A stretch of DNA of 64,000 nucleotides from Stenotrophomonas pavanii (GCF_900101175.1 NZ_FNFQ01000005.1:1-64000), one strand, 5' to 3'; shown: positions 35,166-43,183, counted from the first letter of the stretch. Notes: generated by a model not told the origin, from the letters alone. Numbers and translations are program-made.

Positions 35166-35750
35166 GAGACGTGACTGCAGACTCTGCAGTCCCCCTCCTA
35201 AGCGGGAAATCTCTGGAGCAAGGCGCCCCACTGCCAAGTCAAAGAGCGCCTTCGCGCCCCTTGCAAGCGAGGGTATCTCTCCTGCAGCGAGTAACAGGCT
35301 TCCTGCCTGGAACGTGATCTCACCCGCTTCGTTAAGCGCGCCCTTCATCTCAAAGGGTTGCCATGCTTCCGTGCCAGTAACGGCACGGAAGGCGAACGCC
35401 TGAGGCGACAACTGAATCAGCGCCGCTACATCGTTGATCGCCGCTTTGCCAATGGCACCAACGTACTTCCCGCCGGCTACGAGGTCGCGAGCGTCATCGC
35501 GCCTATAGATCAAGCCCTGCTGTCGACTCACGCCTGCCCCGTAGCTCTGGGCACGGAGGTTCTCTGCGTTCTGTGCGGCCCATGCATTCCAAGCCGGCCG
35601 GGTGATGTCGCCCATCACCGTTGCCCCATCACCGTTGCATAGCTACGCAAGTAGTTCCCGTCCGCACGCGCGGGTGCCGGAAGGTGTATTTGCGGGCGTA
35701 GCCCCAGTAGTGCATGAAGTCGTGGTTGGCCCGCTCATCGCCGGATACAT
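35166..35750 (-). pseudogene. Broken polymorphic-toxin cassette
   Basis: Minus-strand remnant. The upstream piece VHVSGDERANHDFMHYWGYA (about 35690-35750) leads through the shared linker GRADGNYLRSYATVMG, which is cut by a 14-bp tandem duplication (35612-35625 and 35626-35639). After it come TRPAWNAWAAQNAENLRAQS, ATGTEAWQPFEMKGALNEAG and LGGGLQSLQS, then IS3 sequence. The linker and pre-toxin part parallel the intact gene at 36550-37506. The toxic C-terminal domain has been lost to the IS3. Confidence 0.7.
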
Positions 35751-35786
35751 GCACGGTCGGCAGAGTCAGCGCCCACTCCCCAATGA

Positions 35787-36200
35787 TCACATCCTACTGC
35801 TAATAACATTGAAATCGAACTGCAAGCTAAAGCGATCCGGAGCATCCATGTTCGCCGCACGATAGACCGCATCTACCCCAAGCACCCAAGCATCTCCAGT
35901 TCCTGACACAACCCTCAGCTCCACCGGGAAACGGAGGGTCATCGCAGTTACGACACCGTGCATGGGATCGGTGGACAATTGTCGTAGACTTGTTTCGATG
36001 TCTGGCTTTGAAAGAAGAGTCAAAGACAGCAACCTGGCGCCCACGTCTTGAGCGGACAGCTCCGCTTCGACGTCATTCACAACGAAAGCAGGAAAGTCAG
36101 GGCCTCGCCTGATCCACGCCATCATATGGCGATCTGGCTCTGCGAGCTCGAATCCATCTACTTCAATGGTTAGGTCACTGTTGACTGACTGTACAAGCAC
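35787..36200 (-). CDS. Hypothetical protein in toxin/immunity array
   Basis: 137 aa, no recognised family. Soluble, mixed strands: TIEVDGFELAEPDRHMMAWI, FVVNDVEAELSAQDVG, ending RFSLQFDFNVIS. Lower-GC codon use than the flanks. Lies 20 nt after the immunity-like gene at 36221 in the same direction and before the broken toxin cassette. By position it could be a second immunity protein for the ART-like toxin or a leftover from a lost module. Confidence 0.6.
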   Translation of the reverse strand: MLVQSVNSDLTIEVDGFELAEPDRHMMAWIRRGPDFPAFVVNDVEAELSAQDVGARLLSLTLLSKPDIETSLRQLSTDPMHGVVTAMTLRFPVELRVVSGTGDAWVLGVDAVYRAANMDAPDRFSLQFDFNVISSRM

Positions 36201-36220
36201 TTATCGCCCTCTCTTCCAAT

Positions 36221-36553
36221 CTAGATAATTCTAGGAGTGCCCGGAACCCGATCCGAATGATCTTCCCCAAGCAGGATAAGATCGAATGTCAACTCAATTG
36301 CACGCGCCTTTGCAAGAACGTTATCCGATCTTTCTGATAGGTGCGGAGCCTCTGCTTTGAGTGCCTTTATCACCGCTTGAATTGTGTGAAGCGTCTGCTT
36401 CGGAAGCATTGCCTGGCCCTTCCAAAGGGTGGCGAGTTCCCGGGTGAGTAAATCCACTCTAGAAAACTCTGTTTCGTTCAAATACCCAGATGATTGCAAG
36501 TCAACAATAAATCTATCGGAACTCAATTCCAGTTGCTCTTCAATTTCATTCAC
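36221..36553 (-). CDS. Probable immunity protein of the ART-like toxin
   Basis: 110 aa, acidic and helical (MNEIEEQLELSSDRFIVDLQ, LLTRELATLWKGQAMLPKQT, NVLAKARAIELTFDLILLG). No signal peptide, no known domain that I recognise. Its start overlaps the toxin stop by 4 nt (ATGA), the classical toxin-immunity arrangement. Codon use is AT-richer than the chromosome average, suggesting acquisition. The immunity role is inferred from position and size. Confidence 0.65.
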   Translation of the reverse strand: MNEIEEQLELSSDRFIVDLQSSGYLNETEFSRVDLLTRELATLWKGQAMLPKQTLHTIQAVIKALKAEAPHLSERSDNVLAKARAIELTFDLILLGEDHSDRVPGTPRII

Positions 36554-37506
36554 TCTATTGCTCCGATGATCGCCCGTTCAGGAATGCTCTGGAAAACAGT
36601 GACCTCCTGGGCCCAGATCGACCTATGACACGGGAGGCCTGCCCTTCCGTTCACCCGGGGAGCAGTTTTCCATACTTCGACGTGGGCAGTATCCGCCTTG
36701 CCAAGGTCAATGGCGACTATCCCATGCCCACTATCGTAAGCTCGAGCGACCTCAAGCTTCTTCGTTGTCGATATCCAAGGGCTATTCATAGCAGCACCAC
36801 CCTCGCCCACACCCTGGTTTGCCAAATGTTCGGCCGCAGTCCAAGTACCGTCAGGAGCCTTGGCGATCAAACCAGTCCCGCTCTTCAGAGCCGCAGCATC
36901 CTGGGCAGTCAATGCGCGGTAGACGATCATGCCCTTTTCAGGTTTTGCAACTAGACGCAGGTCCGAGATGGCATGCGGCGCTACGCGCTCCAGCGCTCCA
37001 GGGTTGGGCAACATACGGGTGGATCGCGCAGCGGTTCCCGCCCCACCCACGAAGATGCTTGCAACGCCGAAACTGATCGCGCCTGCCTTCTCAACTGATC
37101 CGTTCAACTCGAACGGCTGCCATACCTCTGTACCCGTGGCCCAACGATAGGCCATTGCCAGACTGCCCATCTGCGCGGTGGCCGCTAGATCATTGATCAG
37201 CCCCTTGACGCCTCTCTCCACGAATCGGCCCATCGCCCGAAGATCACGCATGTCATCCCGGCCCTGTACCACGTTACGGTCCCGTATCGCGCCTGCCCCG
37301 TAGCCCTGGGCACGGAGGTTCTCTGCGTTCTGTGCCGTCCATGCATTCCAAGCCGGTCGGGTGATGTCGCCCATCACCGTTGCATAGCTACGCAAGTAGT
37401 TCCCGTCCGCACGCCCCGGCGCCGGAAGGTTATAGTTGCGGGTAGCCACCCAGCTTTCGCACGAAGAGGCTGTCCAGAAACTCATCAGACAGCCCCTTTG
37501 CTCCAT
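36550..37506 (-). CDS. Polymorphic toxin cassette with ART-like C-terminal domain
   Basis: 318 aa; start at ATG 37506 or 37485. A linker YNLPAPGRADGNYLRSYATV and TRPAWNAWTAQNAENLRAQG is shared with the broken cassette at 35166. A pre-toxin-like hydrophobic segment follows (ATGTEVWQPFELNGSVEKAG, ISFGVASIFVGGAGTAA). The C-terminal ~125 residues look like an ADP-ribosyltransferase fold: VYRAL (Arg), NSPWISTTKKLEVARAYDSG (STT) and WAQEVTVFQSIPERAIIGAI (Glu), similar to DUF7587/ART toxins. There is no N-terminal delivery domain, so this is an orphan tip, or the N-terminus lies elsewhere. Toxicity is not shown. Confidence 0.7.
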   Translation of the reverse strand: MEQRGCLMSFWTASSCESWVATRNYNLPAPGRADGNYLRSYATVMGDITRPAWNAWTAQNAENLRAQGYGAGAIRDRNVVQGRDDMRDLRAMGRFVERGVKGLINDLAATAQMGSLAMAYRWATGTEVWQPFELNGSVEKAGAISFGVASIFVGGAGTAARSTRMLPNPGALERVAPHAISDLRLVAKPEKGMIVYRALTAQDAAALKSGTGLIAKAPDGTWTAAEHLANQGVGEGGAAMNSPWISTTKKLEVARAYDSGHGIVAIDLGKADTAHVEVWKTAPRVNGRAGLPCHRSIWAQEVTVFQSIPERAIIGAIE

Positions 37507-37558
37507 ACGACTCCCCGGCGAGCCGACGTCTTTTAACTAAAGGACCCTTGCGTCAACC

Positions 37559-37837
37559 TCAGGACCACGGCTCACCACGGAACACGACATTCCTGATCTT
37601 GGTCAGCCATTCAGCCGCCTCCTCAGGGGACTCAAATTCGTTTGAAGTCAACTTGTTGATCTCCTCAACCGGGAGATCTCCCGACTCTACATAATGATCC
37701 ATTTGGTCCTCAAGTAGTTTGACGTCGTATCCAATACGCCCTTCCTTTATAAGATCGCGAAGCTCGCGCACTTCAACCCATTCGACGTGACAGAAATTCC
37801 TAAGCGCTCTTTTCAACGGATCAGGCAAACCACTCAT
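37559..37837 (-). CDS. CdiI-like immunity protein
   Basis: 92 aa, acidic. Pattern of small CDI-type immunity proteins: LRNFCHVEWVEVRELRDLI, then ESGDLPVEEINKLTSNEFES, and PEEAAEWLTKIRNVVF near the end. It starts 25 nt after the stop of the frameshifted toxin domain at 37862, so it is likely that toxin's partner. It seems intact although the toxin is broken. Family call is by pattern only. Confidence 0.55.
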   Translation of the reverse strand: MSGLPDPLKRALRNFCHVEWVEVRELRDLIKEGRIGYDVKLLEDQMDHYVESGDLPVEEINKLTSNEFESPEEAAEWLTKIRNVVFRGEPWS

Positions 37838-37861
37838 TCCACTATCCTCGCCTAAAAGTCA

Positions 37862-38360
37862 TCACGGCTCAGGGAACATTGTATTGAACGCCCAAACACC
37901 AGACGAGCCCCTGTTATATCGCGCAACAACGTACGCATCGTTAGAAAATTGCGCACGACCGGCTCCTAACGGATTGTTCTTTGCTCCATATCTGGTGACG
38001 CTATACACGTGATCTCTGAAGTCATCGCCAAACATAGCTTTCGGCAGTCACATATGCGGCGTCGCTAGTAAATTGCGTCGCGTGCGCAGCGTAAGCATGT
38101 TGGCCACCGTGAACGCCGTCCACCCTGGTCCCGGTCATAGGATCTAAGCCTTCGACAACTCGAGCGTAGAGCTGGACCCTGGTCAGTTGCGATCCATGTC
38201 TCTGAACGCCGTGTCCCTCTGCGGTCAAGCGTCTCATTTGGACATCGATGACCGTCTCATCCGCGTTCGGTCCAGAGGATGCTGGCGCAGCGTCCGCACG
38301 CTGCGCGTTTCCAAGGTTCGTTGGGCGCACGGCCGCGAATGCGCGCTGGAGCGCGCCTTC
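37862..38360 (-). pseudogene. Frameshifted polymorphic-toxin C-terminal domain
   Basis: Minus strand. The first frame reads GALQRAFAAVRPTNLGNAQR, VQMRRLTAEGHGVQRHGSQL, TRVQLYARVVEGLDPMTGTR and GGQHAYAAHATQFTSDAAYV, then stops at about 38022. The neighbouring frame continues FGDDFRDHVYSVTRYGAK, AQFSNDAYVVARYNRGS and WAFNTMFPEP to TGA 37862. One base change would restore it. The HG-x-x-RHG and DPMTGT-x-x-DG pattern is that of RNase-like tips of CDI/Rhs proteins. The likely immunity gene follows. Confidence 0.65.
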
Positions 38361-38615
38361 GTGCAGGACAGCAGGGGCACCGATCTATCGCAGCGGCTGT
38401 ACAACGGTCCTGGCGATGACGCTCGGCGCGGGGATCTCGGCTACTGGATCGGCTACCGCATCGCCCGCGACTATGTCTCCCGCGCGCCAGACAGATCGAA
38501 GGCGATTGCGGAGCTGCTGGATGTACGGCCCGCGACGGCCAATGCGCTGCTTGAGGCAAGTGGATGGCGGCCTGCGTGCACGGCCGCAACAAGCACGGAC
38601 ACCCAGCGCCCGTGA
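38361..38615 (+). pseudogene. 3' fragment of a DUF2268-type putative protease gene
   Basis: Plus strand. The segment DLSQRLYNGPGDDARRGDLG, YWIGYRIARDYVSRAPDRSK and IAELLDVRPATANALLEASG matches the C-terminal end of DUF2268 (predicted Zn-dependent protease) proteins. The upstream catalytic region is absent. It abuts the toxin remnant on the opposite strand and marks the right edge of the island. Confidence 0.55.
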
Positions 38616-38826
38616 GTTCGGCTTCATACTGATGAATTGGCGATCTTGAATAGGCGCAAGGCGCTCGGCCGACGCAGACCAGCTCGCCTGATCCCGCTTG
38701 TTAATGTTGGGTCACAGGCGGACTTCACAGCCCTTCCACGTAGTCAAATTCCAGCTGAAAGCGCTTGGTAGCGCCGGGAACAAACGCCGCTATATTCCAG
38801 CTTCCCCAGACGAAGGAGGGAGTGCA

Positions 38827-39099
38827 ATGAACCTGAACCCGCAACACATGAAGACGGCCCGCGCGCTTGCTGTAGCGCTCATCGCCACCGTGAGCCTTGG
38901 CGCTTGCGCCTCTTACAAGAACGAGTTTGCAACGATCAACTCGCGCCTCGACCAGCTCGATGTAAAGGTGCAGGGCGCCGCACAGAGCGCTGAATCCGCC
39001 AACCAGTCCGCACAGCAGGCCAACCAGCGCCTGGACCAGATCGAAGGCCGCGTGCAGCAGCTTGAAAGGGCACCTGCCGGCCGCAAGCCGCGCGGGTAA
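38827..39099 (+). CDS. Small coiled-coil lipoprotein (Lpp/OprI-like)
   Basis: 90 aa. Lipoprotein signal with lipobox LGAC (ALAVALIATVSLGACASYKN). The mature part is a heptad coiled coil: INSRLDQLDVKVQGAAQSAE, then SANQSAQQANQRLDQIEGRV, ending in a basic GRKPRG. Size and plan match Lpp/OprI-like murein lipoproteins, but the tail lacks the clear C-terminal Lys of E. coli Lpp, so a covalent peptidoglycan link is uncertain. Good ribosome-binding site GAAGGAGGG. The L,D-transpeptidase gene, whose family links such lipoproteins to the wall, lies next downstream. Confidence 0.75.
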   Translation: MNLNPQHMKTARALAVALIATVSLGACASYKNEFATINSRLDQLDVKVQGAAQSAESANQSAQQANQRLDQIEGRVQQLERAPAGRKPRG

Positions 39100-39119
39100 C
39101 CGCTCCCTCACCGTTTGAA

Positions 39120-39950
39120 TTGATCCACATCTGTACCGGGAACCAGTGGCCTTCGCCGGCCACTGGCATCCTTCCACCACAGATCTGCATTGCAAGGAGC
39201 CGTCCCATTCGTACTTACTCCTCCCCTGCACGCCGCGCCCTGCACGCCACTCTGGCCATGGCGCTGGCGGTTGCGTGCAGTGGCGTAGCCAACGCAAAGG
39301 ACGCGAAGGACGACGTACCGGCCCAACGCGTCGCCGCCATCGATGAACTGCCGCCCGACCAGAACGTGTCCGAAACCGTAATCGAACTGGCCGGCTGGGT
39401 CGTTGCCAGCAAGGACAACCAGGGCTATCCGTTTGCGGTCATGGACAAGGCGGCGGCGCAGGTGCTGATCTTCAGCGGTGAGGGAAAGCTGCGTGGCGCG
39501 GCACCGGCACTGTTCGGTTCGGCCATCGGCGACCACTCCGCACCCGGCGTCGCAAAGCTCGCACTGAGCGCGATTCCCGGCCACGACCGCACCACGCCGG
39601 CCGGCCGCTTCATTGGCGGCTACGGCCCCTCCGACGATGCCGGGCGCGTGCTGTGGGTGGACTATGATTCCGCCGTTTCGCTGCACCCGCTGCCGCCGGG
39701 CAGCCCGAAAGAAAAGCGCGCCGAGCGGTTGGCATCGCCCACGCCGGACGACAACCGCGTCACCCACGGCTGCATCAACGTCTCGCCGACGTTCTACGAG
39801 CAGATCGTGCAGTCCACGTTCGAAAAGGGCGGTGTGTTCTACATCCTGCCGGACAAGGATTCGATCGCGAAAACGTTCCCGGAGTTCGCGCAGAGCCGTG
39901 GCGATGCGAAGGACGCCGACGAGAAGGGCGCGCGGCGCGCGAGCAAGTAG
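39120..39950 (+). CDS. L,D-transpeptidase (YkuD-type)
   Basis: YkuD catalytic motif NRVTHGCINVSPTFYEQIV (HGC-x-N with catalytic Cys) and upstream His in AVSLHPLPPG; TTPAGRFIGGYGPSDDAGRV is the substrate-side strand. The only in-frame ATG is at 39120, giving 276 aa, but the signal peptide (RRALHATLAMALAVACSGVANA) would then lie 35 residues in. AAGGAG at 39194-39199 points instead to the ATT codon at 39207 (I-R-T-Y-S-S-P-A-R-R), which would give about 247 aa. Periplasmic cross-linking or lipoprotein attachment is the family role. Its last ~50 codons are duplicated at 44604-44776. Confidence 0.85.
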   Translation: MIHICTGNQWPSPATGILPPQICIARSRPIRTYSSPARRALHATLAMALAVACSGVANAKDAKDDVPAQRVAAIDELPPDQNVSETVIELAGWVVASKDNQGYPFAVMDKAAAQVLIFSGEGKLRGAAPALFGSAIGDHSAPGVAKLALSAIPGHDRTTPAGRFIGGYGPSDDAGRVLWVDYDSAVSLHPLPPGSPKEKRAERLASPTPDDNRVTHGCINVSPTFYEQIVQSTFEKGGVFYILPDKDSIAKTFPEFAQSRGDAKDADEKGARRASK

Positions 39951-40245
39951 CGCGCGCTCGCTGTACCGGTCCACCAGACCGTCCGCCCGGCCTCGCCTCA
40001 GCAGCGAGCGCCTGGCCAGCACCGCCATCCCCTCCACCGCCCGCGGGTGAAAGGCGAGGGCTGCAATCGCCCGTCGCCATCGAATTCCTGTCGAACCGCC
40101 GCTCACCTGCATCGCTGCCAGAGTGCCGCCTGGTGTGCCGTCCGCTGCATGCCTCCCAAGGCAGCCAGCGGATCTGTTTCCTGGACACGCAAGTGACGGC
40201 GCCGTGCTGCGGCAGGCCGGTACTTGCGGCCGGCTCATTTGTTCG
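39951..40245. other. Gap between L,D-transpeptidase and arsR
   Basis: 295 nt. No credible gene on either strand; open frames are Arg-rich shadows. GCGCGCGCTCGC after the stop is palindromic in part. The arsR promoter and operator lie at the right end. Confidence 0.4.
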
Positions 40246-40261
40246 ATTATTCTAGAAATAT
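40246..40261 (+). promoter_or_regulatory. Putative ArsR operator overlapping the arsR start
   Basis: ATTATTCTAGAAATAT is a near-perfect palindrome in GC-rich surroundings, just upstream of and overlapping the arsR ATG (40260). TATTCT could double as the -10 box. AT-rich dyads of this kind are usual ArsR sites. Site by inference only. Confidence 0.5.
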
Positions 40262-40589
40262 GGAAACATCGAACGCAATCAGCGCGCTGACCGCCCTCGG
40301 TCACGCGACCCGACTCGCCGCCTTCCGCCTGCTGGTGGAGGCCGGCCCCGCCGGACGCATGGCTGGCGATATCGGCACCGCCCTGCAGGTGCCGCCGGCC
40401 ACGCTCAGCTTCCATCTGAAGGAGCTGGTGCAGGCCGGCCTGGTAGAGAGCGAAAGCCAGGGTCGCCATGTCTGCTATCGCGCCAACTTCAATGCGATGA
40501 ACGGCTTGATCGAGTACCTGACGCACAACTGCTGCGCGGGCTCGCCGACAGGGCAATGCACGCCCGGCGCCCCCGCGTGCGGGTGCTGA
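40260..40589 (+). CDS. arsR: ArsR-family arsenic-responsive repressor
   Basis: 109 aa. Winged helix: ISALTALGHATRLAAFRLLV, GDIGTALQVPPATLSFHLKELVQAGLV, ESQGRHVCYRANF. The ELCVCDL-type metal site of plasmid ArsR is missing; instead CC and CTPGAPACGC at the C-terminus (NCCAGSPTGQCTPGAPACGC) supply Cys for As(III), as in the type-2 ArsR of Acidithiobacillus and Corynebacterium. No Shine-Dalgarno precedes ATG 40260, so the mRNA may be leaderless; a TTG at 40224 is the alternative. First gene of arsR-arsC-acr3. Confidence 0.88.
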   Translation: METSNAISALTALGHATRLAAFRLLVEAGPAGRMAGDIGTALQVPPATLSFHLKELVQAGLVESESQGRHVCYRANFNAMNGLIEYLTHNCCAGSPTGQCTPGAPACGC

Positions 40590-40624
40590 ACCCACGCAAC
40601 GCCCTCCCTCGAGGCAATTGCTCC

Positions 40625-41128
40625 ATGACCCGCAATGTCCTGTTCCTCTGCACCGGCAACAGCGCCCGCAGCGTGCTTGCCGAAGCCACCCTGCGCGCCT
40701 GGGGCGGTGATCGCTTCACGGCGTTCAGCGCCGGCAGCCAGCCTGCCGGCCAGGTCAATCCATTCGCGCTGGCCCAGCTGCAGGGCGAAGGAATGCCCAT
40801 TGACGGGCTGCGCAGCAAATCATGGGACGAATTCGTGGATGCTGCCCCGATGGACCTGGTGATCACCGTGTGTGACGCGGCCGCTGCCGAAGCCTGCCCG
40901 GTGGTGTTCGGTGACTTCATCCGCAGCCACTGGGGCCTGCCCGATCCGGCTGCTGTGACGGGCAGCGACGCCGACAAGGCCGCAGCCTTTGCGCTGGCCC
41001 ACGCCATCGTGAAAACGCGCCTGCGTGCGCTGCTCGCACTGCCCGAATCGGTGTGGTCCGAACCCGAAGAGCTGCAGAACGCGCTGGACCAGATCGGCCA
41101 GTTGTTGCCGGCCGACGGCGCGCAGTAA
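40625..41128 (+). CDS. arsC: Arsenate reductase, low-MW phosphatase (thioredoxin-like) type
   Basis: 167 aa. P-loop CTGNSARS near the N-terminus (VLFLCTGNSARSVLAEATLR) with catalytic Cys and Arg. DLVITVCDAAAAEACPVVFG carries further Cys. General acid Asp likely in WGLPDPAAVTG. This matches the LMW-PTP-related ArsC that reduces arsenate to arsenite in the cytoplasm with thioredoxin or mycothiol-type donors. Second gene of the operon, 35 nt after arsR and 13 nt before acr3. Confidence 0.88.
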   Translation: MTRNVLFLCTGNSARSVLAEATLRAWGGDRFTAFSAGSQPAGQVNPFALAQLQGEGMPIDGLRSKSWDEFVDAAPMDLVITVCDAAAAEACPVVFGDFIRSHWGLPDPAAVTGSDADKAAAFALAHAIVKTRLRALLALPESVWSEPEELQNALDQIGQLLPADGAQ

Positions 41129-41141
41129 CGGTGCCACTGCC

Positions 41142-42173
41142 ATGAGTCTGTTCGAGCGACACCTGACGCTGTGGGTTGTGCTGTGCATTGCGATGGGCAC
41201 GCTGCTGGGCCACGTCCTGCCCGGTGCTTTCACGGTGCTGGCGTCCGCCGAAGTCGCCAAGGTCAACCTGCCGGTTGCCGCGCTGATCTGGCTGATGATC
41301 ATCCCGATGCTGCTGAAGGTCGACTTCCGCGCGATGCGCCAGTTGCAGCAGCACTGGAAGGGCATCGGGGTAACACTGTTCATCAACTGGGCGGTCAAGC
41401 CGTTCTCGATGGCGCTGCTGGGTTGGCTGTTCCTGCGCCATGCCTTCGCGGACTGGCTGCCCGCAGCACAGATCGACAGCTACATCGCCGGGCTGATTCT
41501 GCTGGCGGCCGCGCCCTGCACCGCCATGGTGTTCGTCTGGAGCAACCTGTGCGGCGGTGATGCCAACTTCACCCTGAGCCAGGTGGCGTTGAACGACGCG
41601 ATCATGGTGGTCGCATACGCACCGGTGGTTGCACTGTTGCTGGGCCTGTCGGCGATCACTGTGCCGTGGGACACGCTGCTGTTGTCGGTGGGCCTCTACA
41701 TCGTGGCGCCGGTGCTGATGGCTGCGCTGCTGCGGCACTGGATCCTTTCGCGCCGCGGCGAGGCGGGCCTTCAGGGTGCGCTTCGAAGGTTGGGGCCGCT
41801 GTCCCTGTCCGCGCTGCTGCTGACGCTGGTGGTGCTGTTCGGGTTCCAGGGCCAGCAGATCGTGAAGCAACCGCTGGTGATTGCACTGATTGCAGTGCCG
41901 ATCCTGATCCAGGTCTACTTCACTTCAGGCCTGGCCTACCTGCTCAACCGCCGCTTGGGCGTGGCGCACTGCGTGGCCGGCCCGTCAGCGCTGATCGGGG
42001 CCAGCAACTTCTTCGAGCTGGCGGTTGCCACGGCAGTAGGGCTGTTCGGCGTGCATTCGGGGGCGGCGCTGGCGACGGTGGTTGGCGTACTGATCGAGGT
42101 GCCGGTCATGCTGTCCGTGGTCCGGATCGTGAACCGTACTCAAGCCTGGTATGAGAAGCGCAGCCCGCAGTGA
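41142..42173 (+). CDS. ACR3-family arsenite efflux permease
   Basis: 343 aa, about ten membrane helices. ACR3 signatures are VNLPVAALIWLMIIPMLLKV, FINWAVKPFSMALLGWLFL, LAAAPCTAMVFVWSNLCGGD (the conserved Cys of the translocation path) and LIGASNFFELAVATAVGLFG. Exports As(III) across the inner membrane by proton antiport in known members. Last gene of arsR-arsC-acr3; no arsA or arsH in the window. Confidence 0.92.
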   Translation: MSLFERHLTLWVVLCIAMGTLLGHVLPGAFTVLASAEVAKVNLPVAALIWLMIIPMLLKVDFRAMRQLQQHWKGIGVTLFINWAVKPFSMALLGWLFLRHAFADWLPAAQIDSYIAGLILLAAAPCTAMVFVWSNLCGGDANFTLSQVALNDAIMVVAYAPVVALLLGLSAITVPWDTLLLSVGLYIVAPVLMAALLRHWILSRRGEAGLQGALRRLGPLSLSALLLTLVVLFGFQGQQIVKQPLVIALIAVPILIQVYFTSGLAYLLNRRLGVAHCVAGPSALIGASNFFELAVATAVGLFGVHSGAALATVVGVLIEVPVMLSVVRIVNRTQAWYEKRSPQ

Positions 42174-42220
42174 TGGAACGGACGCGCTGGGCCAGGCCGC
42201 GCGGAGATACTGGCGTCGCG

Positions 42221-43183
42221 TCAGCCCCGTATCTGGCTGGGCGTAACGTCCATCCGCCTGCGCAGCAGCCTGCGCAATGCCGCCGCGTCGCCCAGTCCAA
42301 CCTGGGCGGCGACCTCGTCCACCGGCAACGTGCCTTGCGCCAGCAGGACTCGCGCGCGGTTGAGCCGTATTGACTGGATCAATGCCTGCGGCCCGTGGCC
42401 GAGCAGCCGCGTGACCTGCCGGTTGAGCGTGCGGATCGACGTGTTGGCGTAGGTGGCCAGATCCGCAACGGTGATCGTTCCAGGCATTGACCGCTCGATA
42501 TGTGAGGAAAGCCGAGCGATCAGCTCGCTTTGCGGTGCCATCAGCGCCGGCGTCGCGTAGCGTGACTGAAGATGCCGGCGGTCCACCAGCAGCGCCTGTC
42601 CCACCGCAGACGCCAGCGCATCGCCGAAGCGCTGCCGCAGCACGTGCAGCATCAGATCCAGATGTGCGAATGCGGCGCCGGCGGTCATCAACGCGCCCGA
42701 CTCGATCACCATGCGGTCGGCTTCAACCGACGCCGCCGGTGCAACGCGGCGCAACGCTGGCGACAGCCACCATGTGGTGGTAACGCTGCGACCGGAAAGC
42801 AGTCCTGCCGCATTCAGCAGGAACACCGAGGAGCAGGAGGCGGCAATGCGCCCGCCGGACCGCACATGGCGGCGCAGCGCGGCCGCCAGCACTGGCACGT
42901 CATCCTGCGCCAGGCGCGCCGCCAACTGATCCGCGTCGTCCACATCCAGCCCTGGCAGGATCCAGCATTCGCGTCGGGTGGCCCGGTCCGGCAGCTGCGC
43001 CACGTCGACCTGCAATCCGCCCGCCAGACGCAGGGCACCGGCGTCAATGCCACAGACCCGCCATCGGGGTGGCATCACCCCGGCTCGCGGTGCAAGCTTC
43101 GCTGCGGTAGCGAGCACATCAAGGGTGAGCGCAACGCTGGAGCCGAAAGCGCCCGCAGGAACGACGAGTGTGAAATCGTGCAT
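42221..43183 (-). CDS. GlxA-family transcriptional regulator (DJ-1/PfpI + AraC HTH)
   Basis: 320 aa from ATG 43183 (MHDFTLVVPAGAF). The N-terminal DJ-1/PfpI-like domain has SGGRIAASCSSVFLLNAAGLLSGRSVTTTW, split here as Cys-elbow and GLLSGR. The C-terminal AraC HTH has ITVADLATYANTSIRTLNRQ and PVDEVAAQVGLGDAAALRRLLRRRM. Convergent with acr3; divergent from the tautomerase-like gene across 95 nt, which it may control. Confidence 0.85.
   Translation of the reverse strand: MHDFTLVVPAGAFGSSVALTLDVLATAAKLAPRAGVMPPRWRVCGIDAGALRLAGGLQVDVAQLPDRATRRECWILPGLDVDDADQLAARLAQDDVPVLAAALRRHVRSGGRIAASCSSVFLLNAAGLLSGRSVTTTWWLSPALRRVAPAASVEADRMVIESGALMTAGAAFAHLDLMLHVLRQRFGDALASAVGQALLVDRRHLQSRYATPALMAPQSELIARLSSHIERSMPGTITVADLATYANTSIRTLNRQVTRLLGHGPQALIQSIRLNRARVLLAQGTLPVDEVAAQVGLGDAAALRRLLRRRMDVTPSQIRG

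Noticed and set aside
39775-40188. Minus-strand frame between L,D-transpeptidase and arsR
   Set aside because: Arg/Gly-rich shadow that overlaps the transpeptidase catalytic end; no ribosome-binding site or family.
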